Positions 6,394-14,006 of a stretch of DNA of 16,379 bases are shown one piece after another. The number at the start of each line of letters is the position of its first letter. The first letter of the stretch is position 1. A program made the translations under genes and the position numbers. Source of the DNA: Acidobacteria bacterium 37-71-11 (GTDB lineage Bacteria; Acidobacteriota; Thermoanaerobaculia; Thermoanaerobaculales; Thermoanaerobaculaceae); NCBI GenBank assembly GCA_002279285.1, contig NCBR01000080.1, positions 1-16,379 on the forward strand, given 5' to 3'. The notes below the pieces were generated by a model. That model was not told the DNA's origin. It worked only from the letters and a program-made list of their open reading frames with translations, and made no database searches.

Positions 6394-6919
6394 CTAGTGG
6401 TTAAGCCTTCCTCTGGGTGAGGGCGGCTTTGCGCTCCCCCCAGCCAAGAACCTCTTCTCTGCCTCCTCTTGTTCCCACTCCTGCGGGCTCTTGGGGTTGA
6501 GCTCTTCCATCTGCGCCAGTTCTTTGTCCGTGAGGTGCGGGAGGTGACGGATGAAGTGGACGAGCTCCCACGTCTCGCGGTCGTCCTCGGGCGTGTTCTG
6601 CCCCCAGGCCGGCATTCCGGTGAGACGCACGCCGTTCTTGATAATGTAGAAGAGATGCCCATCGGGCAGGCTTTGCGTGTCCTTCAGCGTCATGTCCGGG
6701 GGCTTCGGGTACATGTTCCGGCCGATGGTGGTGTTTCCCCTGCCGTCGTTGCCATGACAGGACGCGCAGTGGTCCGCGAAGTGGGCCCGTGCCCGCTCCA
6801 GGACCTCCGGCGTCAGCGGGACCGGGTTCTTGGCCAGCGTGTGGGCCCGGGGGGCCAACGCCCCCCCCTGCCAAGACCACCGCGCCGGCACCCCATGCGA
6901 CCTTAGCGAGCGTGTTCAT
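6394..6919 (-). CDS. Monohaem c-type cytochrome, frameshifted in its signal peptide
   Basis: Reading from the ATG at 6919 gives MNTLAKVAWGAGAVVLAGG, a signal-peptide start. The frame is then lost in a run of eight G (minus strand; 6861-6868 on plus). Removing one G gives a continuous 174-aa protein whose leader continues GALAPRAHTLAKNP. The remainder is a class I cytochrome c: haem motif C51-ASC-H55, a PKPPDMTLKD segment, and Met102 in TGMPAWG as the sixth ligand. A charged C-terminal tail contains EWEQEEAEKRFLAGG. The start has GGAGGT 4 nt upstream. It is either phase-variable, a recent mutation or a homopolymer error. Without the correction the haem domain would lack its own export signal. 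Confidence 0.82.
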
Positions 6920-7027
6920 AGGACCTCCCTGGACCACTCGAACCGCGGTACACGATCGTTGCGACCAAATGGCCACGACATCCAATGGATTGCTACGCAC
7001 TAGGATCACGTCGGCGGTTTCGACCGC

Positions 7028-7306
7028 CACATCCGAGCCCGCCCCGATGGCGATGCCCAAATCAGCCTGCGCCAATGCCGGGGCATCGTTGACGCCGTCG
7101 CCGGTCATGGCCACCAACACGCCCCGAGATTGGACCTCTTTCACCTTGAGAACGTCGATGGCCTGCTTCGCCTCGGGTCGGACGATGTCGGCCAAGGCCA
7201 TGGCTCCTTTCAACTTCCAGCCACCCGCGACAAAAACGACCATCTTGCCCCGCGCTTGCAGTGGCTCGACGCGCTTGTCGCTGAGGTCGATACTCTGTTC
7301 GCGCAA
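7028..7306 (-). pseudogene. Remnant of a copper P1B-type ATPase
   Basis: A 93-codon stretch matches the P and hinge parts of CopA/CopB-type ATPases: a segment like ARGKMVVFV...GAMALADIVRPEAKQAI, then VAMTGDGVNDAPALAQADLG and IAIGAGSDVAVETADVILV. Everything upstream (membrane helices, CPC, the phosphorylated DKTG) is absent; a stop codon precedes it. Between AIDVLK and VKEVQSRG about 40 residues normally found here, including the LTGD motif, are missing in frame. The match ends at DVVAI and lacks the final helices. It is therefore a twice-deleted fossil, not a working pump. The cytochrome c gene starts about 110 bp beyond it on the same strand. Confidence 0.85.
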
Positions 7307-7309
7307 TTA

Positions 7310-8127
7310 GCTCGGGCTAACTACCTTGATTTCCCTGCCTCGACCTTGCCTTCAACGAACTGTTGGGGCTCTAATAGACGGAGCCGGTGGAAACCCTCAA
7401 CCATCTCCGGGGTGATTCGCTGCAGTTTACTACACGTTGGCCCGACGCTGACCCTCGCAGGGCGGCGAACGACCAAACGATCCCGACTGCAACCGGAACA
7501 AAGATCGCCAAATGCCACCAGCAGCCAGAACTCATGCCCACCCCGGCTCATTCCCGCTGAAGCATACGGAGCCCCCCTTCTATCGGGCAGCCTCACGAGC
7601 GGCACTTTGGGTCGCAGCGAAGGTAGCCTGACGCACGAGCGGATACGAATGTCCTTTGCCACCTGAACCGATGGTACCCCGGGGAGGGCGGGTGTGAATG
7701 CGTGAAGGACCGCACGCGGCGGGCCCGTAGGCTGGTTGGCGCGGCCGCATGCGACTCGGTGACGGTCCTCGTACTTGTCTCCGGTCGTCGTGCGCATGAT
7801 GCGACGGGTCATGGCCAACTCCGGCTCGTGTCCTCCACGGGGACGAACCCGCATCGAAGGGGAGGTCGTAGCGGCTGTGGTGGCCTTCTTCTCTTCGCCC
7901 GGCGAGAACCCGGGCGCGACGTCATGCTCGAGCGAGTGGAGTGGCGACGATGCGATGGTCGACGATTGACGGTGCTCGCCGGGGCGGTAGTTTCTACCTA
8001 AAGGCGCGCTTTTGCTCCAGGGTAGTAAGTACTCTTCCTGATCGGGGATTCGCGAACTAGCCTCAGGCACATTGAGGATTAGGCTGTAAGTGTAGCTGCA
8101 CGAGCCTTCCAAGAGGGGGAGCACCAC
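7310..8127. other. About 0.8 kb with no recognisable gene
   Basis: Open frames exist on both strands, but none shows a recognisable domain, plausible composition and a ribosome site together. The minus-strand frame ending at 7321 closes with RITPEMVEGFHRLRLLE, which could be the tail of a lost protein, though I cannot place it. The stretch separates the ATPase fossil from the plus-strand cytochrome pair and may be rearrangement debris. It should also carry the promoter for the gene at 8128. Confidence 0.5.
8061..8077. promoter_or_regulatory. Short inverted repeat upstream of the cytochrome pair
   Basis: CCTCA-N7-TGAGG is a perfect 5-bp inverted repeat 51 bp before the start at 8128. It could be an operator. 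Such short repeats also occur by chance. Confidence 0.22.
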
Positions 8128-8487
8128 ATGAAGAACGTTTCTGGCTACGCGGCGGTGGTCCTGGTACTGGGAGCAGTACCCCTTTTAGCGACGAGCGTCG
8201 GAGGGGAGAAGTACGATGCCGGGAGAAGGCTTTACGCGAATAAGTGCCAGTTCTGTCATGGCATCAGGGGTGATGGGAAGGGCCCGGCGGCAGAAGCGCT
8301 CTTGGGGCACCCGGTTGACTTCACCGACGCTGCGTTTTGGAAGGGTGATGTGACGAAGAAGATCTACGAGACGATCACACACGGCAAGCAGATGATGCCG
8401 GCCTTTGATCTGAAGTCCGATGACATCACCGCAATCACGCGGTACATCTCTCATACCTTCAAGAAGGCACCTCAGCACGACAAATGA
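8128..8487 (+). CDS. Small monohaem c-type cytochrome
   Basis: The 119-aa product has a signal peptide (about 1-25), then a class I cytochrome c domain: C40-QFC-H44 haem motif, GIRGDGKGPAA, and Met90 in KQMMPAF as the likely axial ligand. A final helix ITRYISHTF completes the fold. This is a periplasmic one-electron carrier. A purine-rich ribosome site (GAGGGGGAG) precedes the ATG by 6 nt. Its stop lies 14 nt before the preferred start of the next gene and overlaps that gene's alternative ATG, so the two are co-translated. Electron transfer to or from the downstream haem/barrel protein is the simplest reading. Confidence 0.9.
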   Translation: MKNVSGYAAVVLVLGAVPLLATSVGGEKYDAGRRLYANKCQFCHGIRGDGKGPAAEALLGHPVDFTDAAFWKGDVTKKIYETITHGKQMMPAFDLKSDDITAITRYISHTFKKAPQHDK

Positions 8488-8494
8488 GGGAGGG
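8488..8494 (+). promoter_or_regulatory. Ribosome site deciding the start at 8502
   Basis: GGGAGGG lies 7 nt before the ATG at 8502. It lies inside the frame if translation began at the alternative ATG at 8484, which has no good site, so 8502 is preferred. Confidence 0.6.
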
Positions 8495-8501
8495 TCGACA
8501 G

Positions 8502-9914
8502 ATGATCGGCAGACAGCGAAGACAGGTATTCCTTCTTCTCACCGTGCTCGCTTCATTGGAACTCGCCGTGTCGACCACGGTCCAGGCGGTCCCCAGTTTC
8601 GCGCGCCAGACTAATCTGCCGTGCAATGCGTGTCATACCGTATTCCCGGAGTTGACACCGTTCGGACGGATGTTCAAACTCGGCGGCTACGTGATGAGCA
8701 AGAGCGCCAAGGCATACGAGTTCCCTCCGCCGTTGGCGGGTATGCTGCAGGCATCCCATACAAGCGCAAAGGGGTTGACGTCCGGGGTTGCACCTTTCGA
8801 CTCCGCCAACAGGGCAACCGATAGGCTCGCGCTGCCGCAGCAGGTAAGCATATTCTTCGGCGGCCGCATTTACGACAAGGTCGGCGCCTTTGTTCAGGGC
8901 ACCTACGATGGCGCCAGCAACCATAGTTTTCTCGACATGACGGATATCCGCTATGCGGACAACACCCTCCTATGGAACAAGACCATGATCTACGGCCTTA
9001 CTCTCAATAATAGTCCGACGGTACAGGATGTCTGGAATTCCACTCCGGCATGGGGGTTTCCCTTTGCGTCTTCAACCGTTGCCACAACTCCAACCGCTGC
9101 TACGAAACTCGACGGGGCCTTGGCCCAGCAGGTTGGCGGCATCGGCGCCTATGTCTTCTGGAACAACCTGGTGTATCTAGAAGGAACCGTGTACCGCACG
9201 ACCAGGAGTGGCATTTCCAAGCTATTGGCCGCAGGGACGCCTACTGAGGAAGTCGTTGACGGAGCAGCGCCCTACTGGCGGCTAGCATTGGAGCACCGGT
9301 GGAAGAACCACTTCTTTATGTTCGGCACGTACGGGATGCAAGCTGACATCTTTCCCTCTGGGGAGTGGAGCGGGTTGACAGACCGCTTCACGGACGTCGC
9401 CTTTGACGCTCAGTACCAGTTCATGGGGACCATTGAACCGGAACACCCCCAAATACATATGCAAATGGGCGGGGAGCATAAGGCGAAGACGGGCCACCAT
9501 ATCATTACGGCGCACGCCACCTGGATTCATGAGAAGCAGGATTGGAAGGCCAGCGTTCTCCTCGGAGGTGCGGCAAACCGTTCCAACTCCTTGAGGTCAC
9601 TCAGGATGAACCTGAACTATTACTACAGGAGTCATGTTGGTGATATTGGCGGATCGATAGGCTATTTCTCAACGACCGGCACGACCGATCAGCTGCTCTA
9701 TGCGGCTGCGCCGCTGGACGGAAGCAGAACGGGCAGCCCCGACAGCAGCGGGTACGTTCTCGAGGCAGATTATCGACCGTGGGAGAAGACCAAGATGTCG
9801 CTTCAGTACGTTATCTATAACCGGTTCAACGGGGGGCATGCGGACTATGACGGGTACGGCAGGAGTGCGGCCGACAATCGGACCTTGTACGCGCTTGTTG
9901 TGGTGATGTGGTGA
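8502..9914 (+). CDS. Haem-motif plus outer-membrane-barrel-like protein
   Basis: The product has 470 aa. A signal peptide (about 7-29) is followed at once by PSFARQTNLP-C41-NAC-H45-TVFPELTPFGRMFKLGGY, a single c-type haem motif in a conserved stretch I know from uncharacterised cytochrome-annotated proteins of environmental bacteria. The remaining 400 or so residues have no further CxxCH. They show alternating hydrophobic/polar strands with many Tyr and Trp (for example MNLNYYYRSHVGDIGGSIGY and KTKMSLQYVIYNRF) and end LYALVVVMW, a terminal aromatic as in outer-membrane barrels. It is probably a porin-like barrel with one haem at its periplasmic mouth. Starting at 8484 instead would add six residues. 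It is coupled to the upstream cytochrome. Codon use looks less GC-biased than in the ars genes. Confidence 0.82.
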   Translation: MIGRQRRQVFLLLTVLASLELAVSTTVQAVPSFARQTNLPCNACHTVFPELTPFGRMFKLGGYVMSKSAKAYEFPPPLAGMLQASHTSAKGLTSGVAPFDSANRATDRLALPQQVSIFFGGRIYDKVGAFVQGTYDGASNHSFLDMTDIRYADNTLLWNKTMIYGLTLNNSPTVQDVWNSTPAWGFPFASSTVATTPTAATKLDGALAQQVGGIGAYVFWNNLVYLEGTVYRTTRSGISKLLAAGTPTEEVVDGAAPYWRLALEHRWKNHFFMFGTYGMQADIFPSGEWSGLTDRFTDVAFDAQYQFMGTIEPEHPQIHMQMGGEHKAKTGHHIITAHATWIHEKQDWKASVLLGGAANRSNSLRSLRMNLNYYYRSHVGDIGGSIGYFSTTGTTDQLLYAAAPLDGSRTGSPDSSGYVLEADYRPWEKTKMSLQYVIYNRFNGGHADYDGYGRSAADNRTLYALVVVMW

Positions 9915-10029
9915 TTCATGTGGAGAGGCAATAGGGCGGCGGGGAGTCTCGATTGAAGCCCGCGCCGTTCGGGACGGCCCCAGAGGGCGCCTGAAGCCCC
10001 TTGGGGCAGGTCGGAAGGAGGCACTCGAA

Positions 10030-10206
10030 ATGGCGAAGGATCCTGTTTGTGGCATGACCGTCGATGACAAGTCCCCGTATAGCAGCTCCTATGCGGGGAC
10101 GATCCAGGTGTTCTGCTGCTCAGGCTGCAAGGCGAAGTTCGATAAGGAGCCTGGGCGGTACGCGGCCCCTACCGCGGAAGACGCCAAGCGAGGGAGGCGG
10201 TCATGA
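10030..10206 (+). CDS. Small YHS-domain metal-binding protein
   Basis: The product has 58 aa and is nearly all one YHS domain: DPVCGMTVD (Cys7), then VFCCSGCKAKFDKEPGRY (Cys29, Cys30, Cys33). The same domain is fused to copper ATPases and also occurs alone in copper and mercury operons, where it is thought to bind or hand over the metal. No signal peptide is present, so it is cytoplasmic. AAGGAGG 8 nt before the ATG is a strong ribosome site. Its stop overlaps the next start (ATGA). It resembles the second module of the anchored protein at 3878-4324 and the metal-binding N-terminus of the ATPase at 14316. Confidence 0.88.
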   Translation: MAKDPVCGMTVDDKSPYSSSYAGTIQVFCCSGCKAKFDKEPGRYAAPTAEDAKRGRRS

Positions 10207-10334
10207 TGCACGGCGGAGAAGGATGGTTTGGGATGGGCGGGGCGGAGTATTGGCTACTCCCTGTTCTGATTGTGGTCGTCGTGATTCTGGCCTTCGGCGT
10301 CTTTGCCAGGAGGCGCTCACGGGACGGCCGCTAA
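10203..10334 (+). CDS. One-helix membrane miniprotein
   Basis: The product has 43 aa: a Gly/Met-rich, aromatic N-terminus (MMHGGEGWFGMGGAEYW), one strongly hydrophobic helix (LLPVLIVVVVILAFGVF), and a basic tail (ARRRSRDGR), so the tail should lie inside the cytoplasm. Two ATG codons in a row (10203 and 10206) start it, the first overlapping the stop of the YHS gene. Similar short Met/His/Gly-Trp peptides with one helix are common beside copper genes in bacteria, but I know of no tested function. The overlap with a good gene and the clean membrane topology make it a likely real gene. Confidence 0.68.
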   Translation: MMHGGEGWFGMGGAEYWLLPVLIVVVVILAFGVFARRRSRDGR

Positions 10335-10403
10335 CCGGAACAGTGCTGCGATTGTGTATGGCGCTTCCAGGGGGATTCCAACCATGACTTGTGAGAGGCG
10401 TAC

Positions 10404-12023
10404 ATGGCCGATGTGATCGACCTGCGCGAATGCAGGGAGCTGCAAACGGGACCGCGACTGCGGCAAATCCTTGGAGTGCTCGCGCGACACAAGTTCCTGG
10501 GCGCCCTGCTCAGCAAGAGGCGTTGGCCGGCGCCGAAAGAGGTACGGGAGACCGTCGAGGAGCTGGGGCTGACCTTCATCAAATTCGGCCAAGTCCTCGC
10601 GATGCGGCGCGACCTGCTGCCGGACGCCTACATCGATGAGTTGGAGCTGCTGCACGACCAGCTGCCGGCAATGGGCTTTGACGAGGTGCGCGGGACGATC
10701 GAATCCGAACTGGGAGTCCCGTTGGCGGGGTTGTTCTCATCGTTTTGCGAAACACCGCTAGCTGCCGCCACCATCGCGCAGGTGCATGAGGCGACAATGC
10801 CGGGGGGCCGTCACGTAGCCGTCAAGGTGCAGCGACCCTGCCTTAAAGAAATGATCGCGACGGACATTGCGGCACTGACTCGCCTGGTCGCGTTGGGAGA
10901 AAGGCTTTTCCCCCGCCTACGCGCACTCGATCTCCGGGTGGTGGTGAGTGAGTTTGCCAAGAGTCTGAATCGGGAGACCGATTTCAGGCGCGAAGCGCGT
11001 TCCATCGTGCTCTTTCGCTCCGCGCTGGCAGATGTCCCCGACCTCTGGATTCAGGATGTCGTGGCGGAGTATTCGAGCGGAGCCGTGCTCACGCTGGAGT
11101 TTTCTCCGGGCGAAAGGGTGGATCTCTACGCCAAGCTGCACCCGGAAGCGGTGCCGCGGGCGATCAACACCTTGGTAAGGCTGATGCTGCAGACGATCTT
11201 CGAAGCGGGGTTGTTTCATGCCGACCCGCACCCCGGCAACGTCTTCGTCCTGCCCGACGGGCGGCTTTCCCTCCTCGACTTCGGCATGACGGGCGAGCTC
11301 GACGAGCCGATGCGCGAATCGCTGGCGCTCCTGCTCGAAGCGGTCGTCAAATGCGATGCCCGGGCCGCCACCGAGGCCTATCTCGAAATGGCACCGGGGA
11401 GCGAGTCCGTCAACCGTGCGGCGCTGTTGGTGGATGTAAGGGCAGCGCTCTATGAAATCCACAGCGGCGACCTGGCGGATGTTTCGATCGGGGACGCGTT
11501 CGAGTCGCTGCTGCGTGCCGGGAGCCGGAACGGGGTACACAATCCCGGGGAGTTCTTCCTTCTGACGCGTGCGTTTGTGATCCTGGAAGCGCTGATATGT
11601 CAACTCGCTCCGGACCTTGACTACATGGATTCGTTCCGCGAAGAGATCGCACGCCTGACCAAGCAGCACTTCTCACCGGCGCGGATCAAGGATAAGACAA
11701 CCAGGCTTGTGCGCGAACTCGAGCGCTTGGCGAGTGATGCCCCAGGCGACACGCGACGTATCCTCCGACGTATCGGCGAAGGCAATCTGGGCCAAGTGCA
11801 GGCTCCGGCTCTGGAGGCCCTGGGCGACCGCATTAGCGGCGACCTCAAGCGGCTCACCCATTCCATGGCTCTGGCGGCACTCATCGTGGGCGGCTCCATG
11901 CTGGAGATGGTTTCCCTGGGTGGATGGCGTGAGCTGGTTGGTGCCACGATGATTGTCGCCGGGCTGCTCGGCACGCTCGTTCTCAGCCTTGCCGCGTTGC
12001 GCCGCCGCCTTGGCCGGCGTTGA
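10404..12023 (+). CDS. AarF/UbiB-family atypical kinase
   Basis: The 539-aa product is the usual size for ABC1/ADCK/UbiB proteins. Visible motifs are the KxGQ signature (IKFGQVLAMRRDLLP, 60-63), the Ala-rich loop replacing the P-loop (AAATIAQVHEA, about 120-130), the ATP lysine K141 in VAVKVQRP, the ExD motif ETDF (191-193), the catalytic HADPHPGN (272-279) and DFG (292-294). The C-terminus has two hydrophobic helices (about 485-535) and a basic end, the membrane anchor typical of bacterial UbiB. The family supports ubiquinone or other isoprenoid-lipid handling by ATPase-type activity. No ubi or other quinone gene is near, and the neighbours are metal and cytochrome genes, so the physiological link is unclear. 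The ribosome site is weak (GAGAGG about 6 nt upstream). Confidence 0.93.
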   Translation: MADVIDLRECRELQTGPRLRQILGVLARHKFLGALLSKRRWPAPKEVRETVEELGLTFIKFGQVLAMRRDLLPDAYIDELELLHDQLPAMGFDEVRGTIESELGVPLAGLFSSFCETPLAAATIAQVHEATMPGGRHVAVKVQRPCLKEMIATDIAALTRLVALGERLFPRLRALDLRVVVSEFAKSLNRETDFRREARSIVLFRSALADVPDLWIQDVVAEYSSGAVLTLEFSPGERVDLYAKLHPEAVPRAINTLVRLMLQTIFEAGLFHADPHPGNVFVLPDGRLSLLDFGMTGELDEPMRESLALLLEAVVKCDARAATEAYLEMAPGSESVNRAALLVDVRAALYEIHSGDLADVSIGDAFESLLRAGSRNGVHNPGEFFLLTRAFVILEALICQLAPDLDYMDSFREEIARLTKQHFSPARIKDKTTRLVRELERLASDAPGDTRRILRRIGEGNLGQVQAPALEALGDRISGDLKRLTHSMALAALIVGGSMLEMVSLGGWRELVGATMIVAGLLGTLVLSLAALRRRLGRR

Positions 12024-12355
12024 AGCGGCGTTCGGAGAATGGCCTTGGCTCAGCTATCCTGTACCCCTAAATCCTGCGCCCTCATGTCCTTGTTGTCGCA
12101 CCCCACCACCGCGGAACCTGCCCCGGGCACGAGGAGCGGCCCGCTGGCGGTGCTGCGCCGAACGGCATGGCTGGCAGTGGTGGGCTTTTATCCTGCCCCC
12201 CTGTTGAATTCCCATCGCTCAGCTACCGTTTCGGGCCGGGCCCGAGGCGGACACGTCTACGGGGTGATCCCAATCGCATCGGGCGGGCCGCCCTTCGTCG
12301 CCATACGCGGCACGAAATACGCTGTGCAAACCGGCGCGGGCAACCACCGCAAGTG
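12024..12355. other. Convergent gap without a gene
   Basis: This stretch lies between the converging kinase and response-regulator genes. A plus-strand frame runs through it but has no known domain and then goes antisense through the regulator. It contains two GC-rich palindromes (12231-12245, TCGGGCCGGGCCCGA, and 12281-12293, GGGCGGGCCGCCC) that could fold and slow transcription from either side. No T run follows them. Confidence 0.45.
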
Positions 12356-12811
12356 TTACGGTCCGGGTTGCACGTCGGATCCTGGCTCCGGCTTCCCGGG
12401 CGCCGCGAGCTTCGCCCGCACAAGCGACAGCAACGACTCCTTGTCGAAGGGCTTGTCGAGGAACGCGTCCGGCTTGGGTATGGCGGGATCGTTGAAGTCG
12501 AAGAAGGCATCGACGAACGGAGCCGTGTAGGAGTTCGCCTGGCGGAGACCGGTGATGATCACGACCGGAACCGAACGCAGGCGCGGTTCCGACTTGAACT
12601 GGCGATAGAACAACACTCCGGTCTTGCGGGGCATTTGGAGATCGAGAGTTACGAGGTCGGGTGGCGTTCTGCGAGCAATTTCGAGCGCCTCCACACCGTC
12701 GTACGCCCGCAGGACCCTGAACCCGCCGCCCTCCAGCGTGGCCGCAACGAAGGCGACGAAGTCAGGGTCATCGTCGACAACGAGAACCGTGGGTTGCACT
12801 TCTTTAGACAT
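12356..12811 (-). CDS. Single-domain response regulator
   Basis: The 151-aa product is one receiver domain with no DNA-binding or enzymatic output. The acidic pocket is DDD (13-15), the phosphoacceptor Asp57 (TLDLQMP), the switch Thr87 (VIITG) and the lysine Lys120 (FLDKPFD). Between Thr87 and Lys120 the loop is longer than usual (QANSYTAPFVDAFFDFNDPAIPKPDA). AAGGAG lies 7 nt before the ATG. The start overlaps the kinase stop by 8 nt, so this is its cognate partner. Without an output domain it must act by protein contact, as a phosphate sink or as a relay step. Open frame upstream of 12811 belongs to the kinase region. Confidence 0.92.
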   Translation of the reverse strand: MSKEVQPTVLVVDDDPDFVAFVAATLEGGGFRVLRAYDGVEALEIARRTPPDLVTLDLQMPRKTGVLFYRQFKSEPRLRSVPVVIITGLRQANSYTAPFVDAFFDFNDPAIPKPDAFLDKPFDKESLLSLVRAKLAAPGKPEPGSDVQPGP

Positions 12812-14006
12812 CGGTAAGCTCCTTTCGCTTGGACGGAATGGTGAAGAGGAAGCGTGCGCCCTGGCTTCCGGGGCTCTCGTACCAGATGCGCCCGCCGTGG
12901 GCCTCGACCGCCGCCTTGCAGAACGCGAGACCAAGTCCGGTCGATTCATGATCGACCGAGCGATCTCCCCTGGCAAAATCGCGGAACAAGCGCCGCTCGA
13001 CCTCTGGCGGGACTCCCAGCCCGTCATCCGTGCACGAGAAGACCACCTCCCCCTGTGGCGTCGCTGCGGCATCGAGCACGACGCGGGTCCCCGGCCGGTT
13101 GTGCTTGAGGGCGTTTGCGGCGAGGTTGACGAGGACGCGGCGCAGGAGGTCAGGATCAGCCATCACACCAATGCAGCCCGCCGAAGTGGGGCCGACCTCA
13201 ACGGACCCGAGATGGGTCGGCAGGCAGCCGTCGGCTGCGGATTCGCGAACGAGTGGTTCGACCTCGACGAACCGCAGCTGGACCTGTGGGGACTCCCTCA
13301 GCCGCGAGAACTCGAGGAGGTCCATGACGGCCCCGGACATCTTGTTGGCCTGCTGGCGGATGCGACGCAGGGCATCGGTCGTGGAAGGATCGTCCTCGGG
13401 CTTGACCTTGCTGAGCAGTACCTCCGAGAAGCCGAGGATCGTTTGCAAGTGGCCCTTGAAATCGTGAACCATGAAGCGGGTGTGCCGGCGGTTGGCTTCC
13501 TCCATCGCCGACAGACGCTCGTTCTGCCGCCGAAGGAGGCTCGCCTGTTGCAGCAGCTCGTTGCGATAGCGACGGTTGACGAGGAGCTGAGCTGCGAGGC
13601 GGTCTCGCTGCTGGGTCAGGCGGAGGCGATAGATGCCGTCGATCACCGCGATCCCGGCGCTGAACAGGCCGAAGACGAGTCCCATCGGTGCCATGCCTGG
13701 CTGAAAGGCGTGAAAGAACGGCGCCAGAATCGATTCAGAGGGGCTCGTCATGGAGCCCGAAAGGCGCGGGTCGAACCAGCTAAAGATGATCATCGAGACC
13801 GGGTGGAGCACGGCAAACCCGAAGACGAAACCGAGAACGCCGTACAGAACCGTCCGTAGGCCATCATGCCGGGGTTGCGTCGCTCCCTGTGAACCCGCGA
13901 CCCGTCCGGGAGTCGGATCGCTTCGCCCGTTGGTGCTGACCGCAGCCGAGTGGTCGTCGGGAGGCTCGAGACCACCGGACGCCGGGACGACAATTGGCTC
14001 TGTCAT
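12804..14006 (-). CDS. Membrane sensor histidine kinase
   Basis: The 400-aa product has a hydrophilic N-terminus (1-48), two membrane helices (about 51-78 and 106-126) with a loop of about 27 residues, and a coiled segment (129-175). The H box is H181-DFKGHLQTILGF, followed by a four-helix dimerisation region and an ATPase domain with the N box NLAANALKHN, G1 DDGLGVPPE and G2 GLGLAF; it ends GARFLFTIPSK. The short external loop leaves little room for a large ligand domain, so sensing probably occurs in the membrane or through a partner. The ATG at 14006 is chosen because it overlaps the stop of the small ORF upstream (ATGA); an in-frame ATG at 14033 is possible. The frame stays open to 14300 but reads as non-coding there. 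Confidence 0.92.
   Translation of the reverse strand: MTEPIVVPASGGLEPPDDHSAAVSTNGRSDPTPGRVAGSQGATQPRHDGLRTVLYGVLGFVFGFAVLHPVSMIIFSWFDPRLSGSMTSPSESILAPFFHAFQPGMAPMGLVFGLFSAGIAVIDGIYRLRLTQQRDRLAAQLLVNRRYRNELLQQASLLRRQNERLSAMEEANRRHTRFMVHDFKGHLQTILGFSEVLLSKVKPEDDPSTTDALRRIRQQANKMSGAVMDLLEFSRLRESPQVQLRFVEVEPLVRESAADGCLPTHLGSVEVGPTSAGCIGVMADPDLLRRVLVNLAANALKHNRPGTRVVLDAAATPQGEVVFSCTDDGLGVPPEVERRLFRDFARGDRSVDHESTGLGLAFCKAAVEAHGGRIWYESPGSQGARFLFTIPSKRKELTDV

Noticed and set aside
6401..7306. One 301-codon minus-strand protein joining the ATPase fragment to the cytochrome region
   Set aside because: Only the first 93 codons resemble an ATPase. The rest is the cytochrome gene's leader and then the cytochrome read out of frame; a cytochrome start with its own ribosome site lies inside.
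7321..8127. 268-codon minus-strand frame in the gap
   Set aside because: No recognisable domain, Arg/Pro-rich, no ribosome site, and it runs up to the opposite-strand cytochrome start; only its last 30 or so residues look protein-like, too little for a call.
9996..10007. GCCCC-tt-GGGGC repeat before the small YHS gene as a terminator
   Set aside because: The loop is only two bases and no T run follows; it is too weak to call.
12039..12530. 163-codon plus-strand frame after the UbiB-like kinase
   Set aside because: No domain, and its second half is antisense to the response regulator.
12624..13859. 411-codon plus-strand open frame opposite the kinase and receiver
   Set aside because: Antisense shadow of clear two-component genes; composition is not protein-like.
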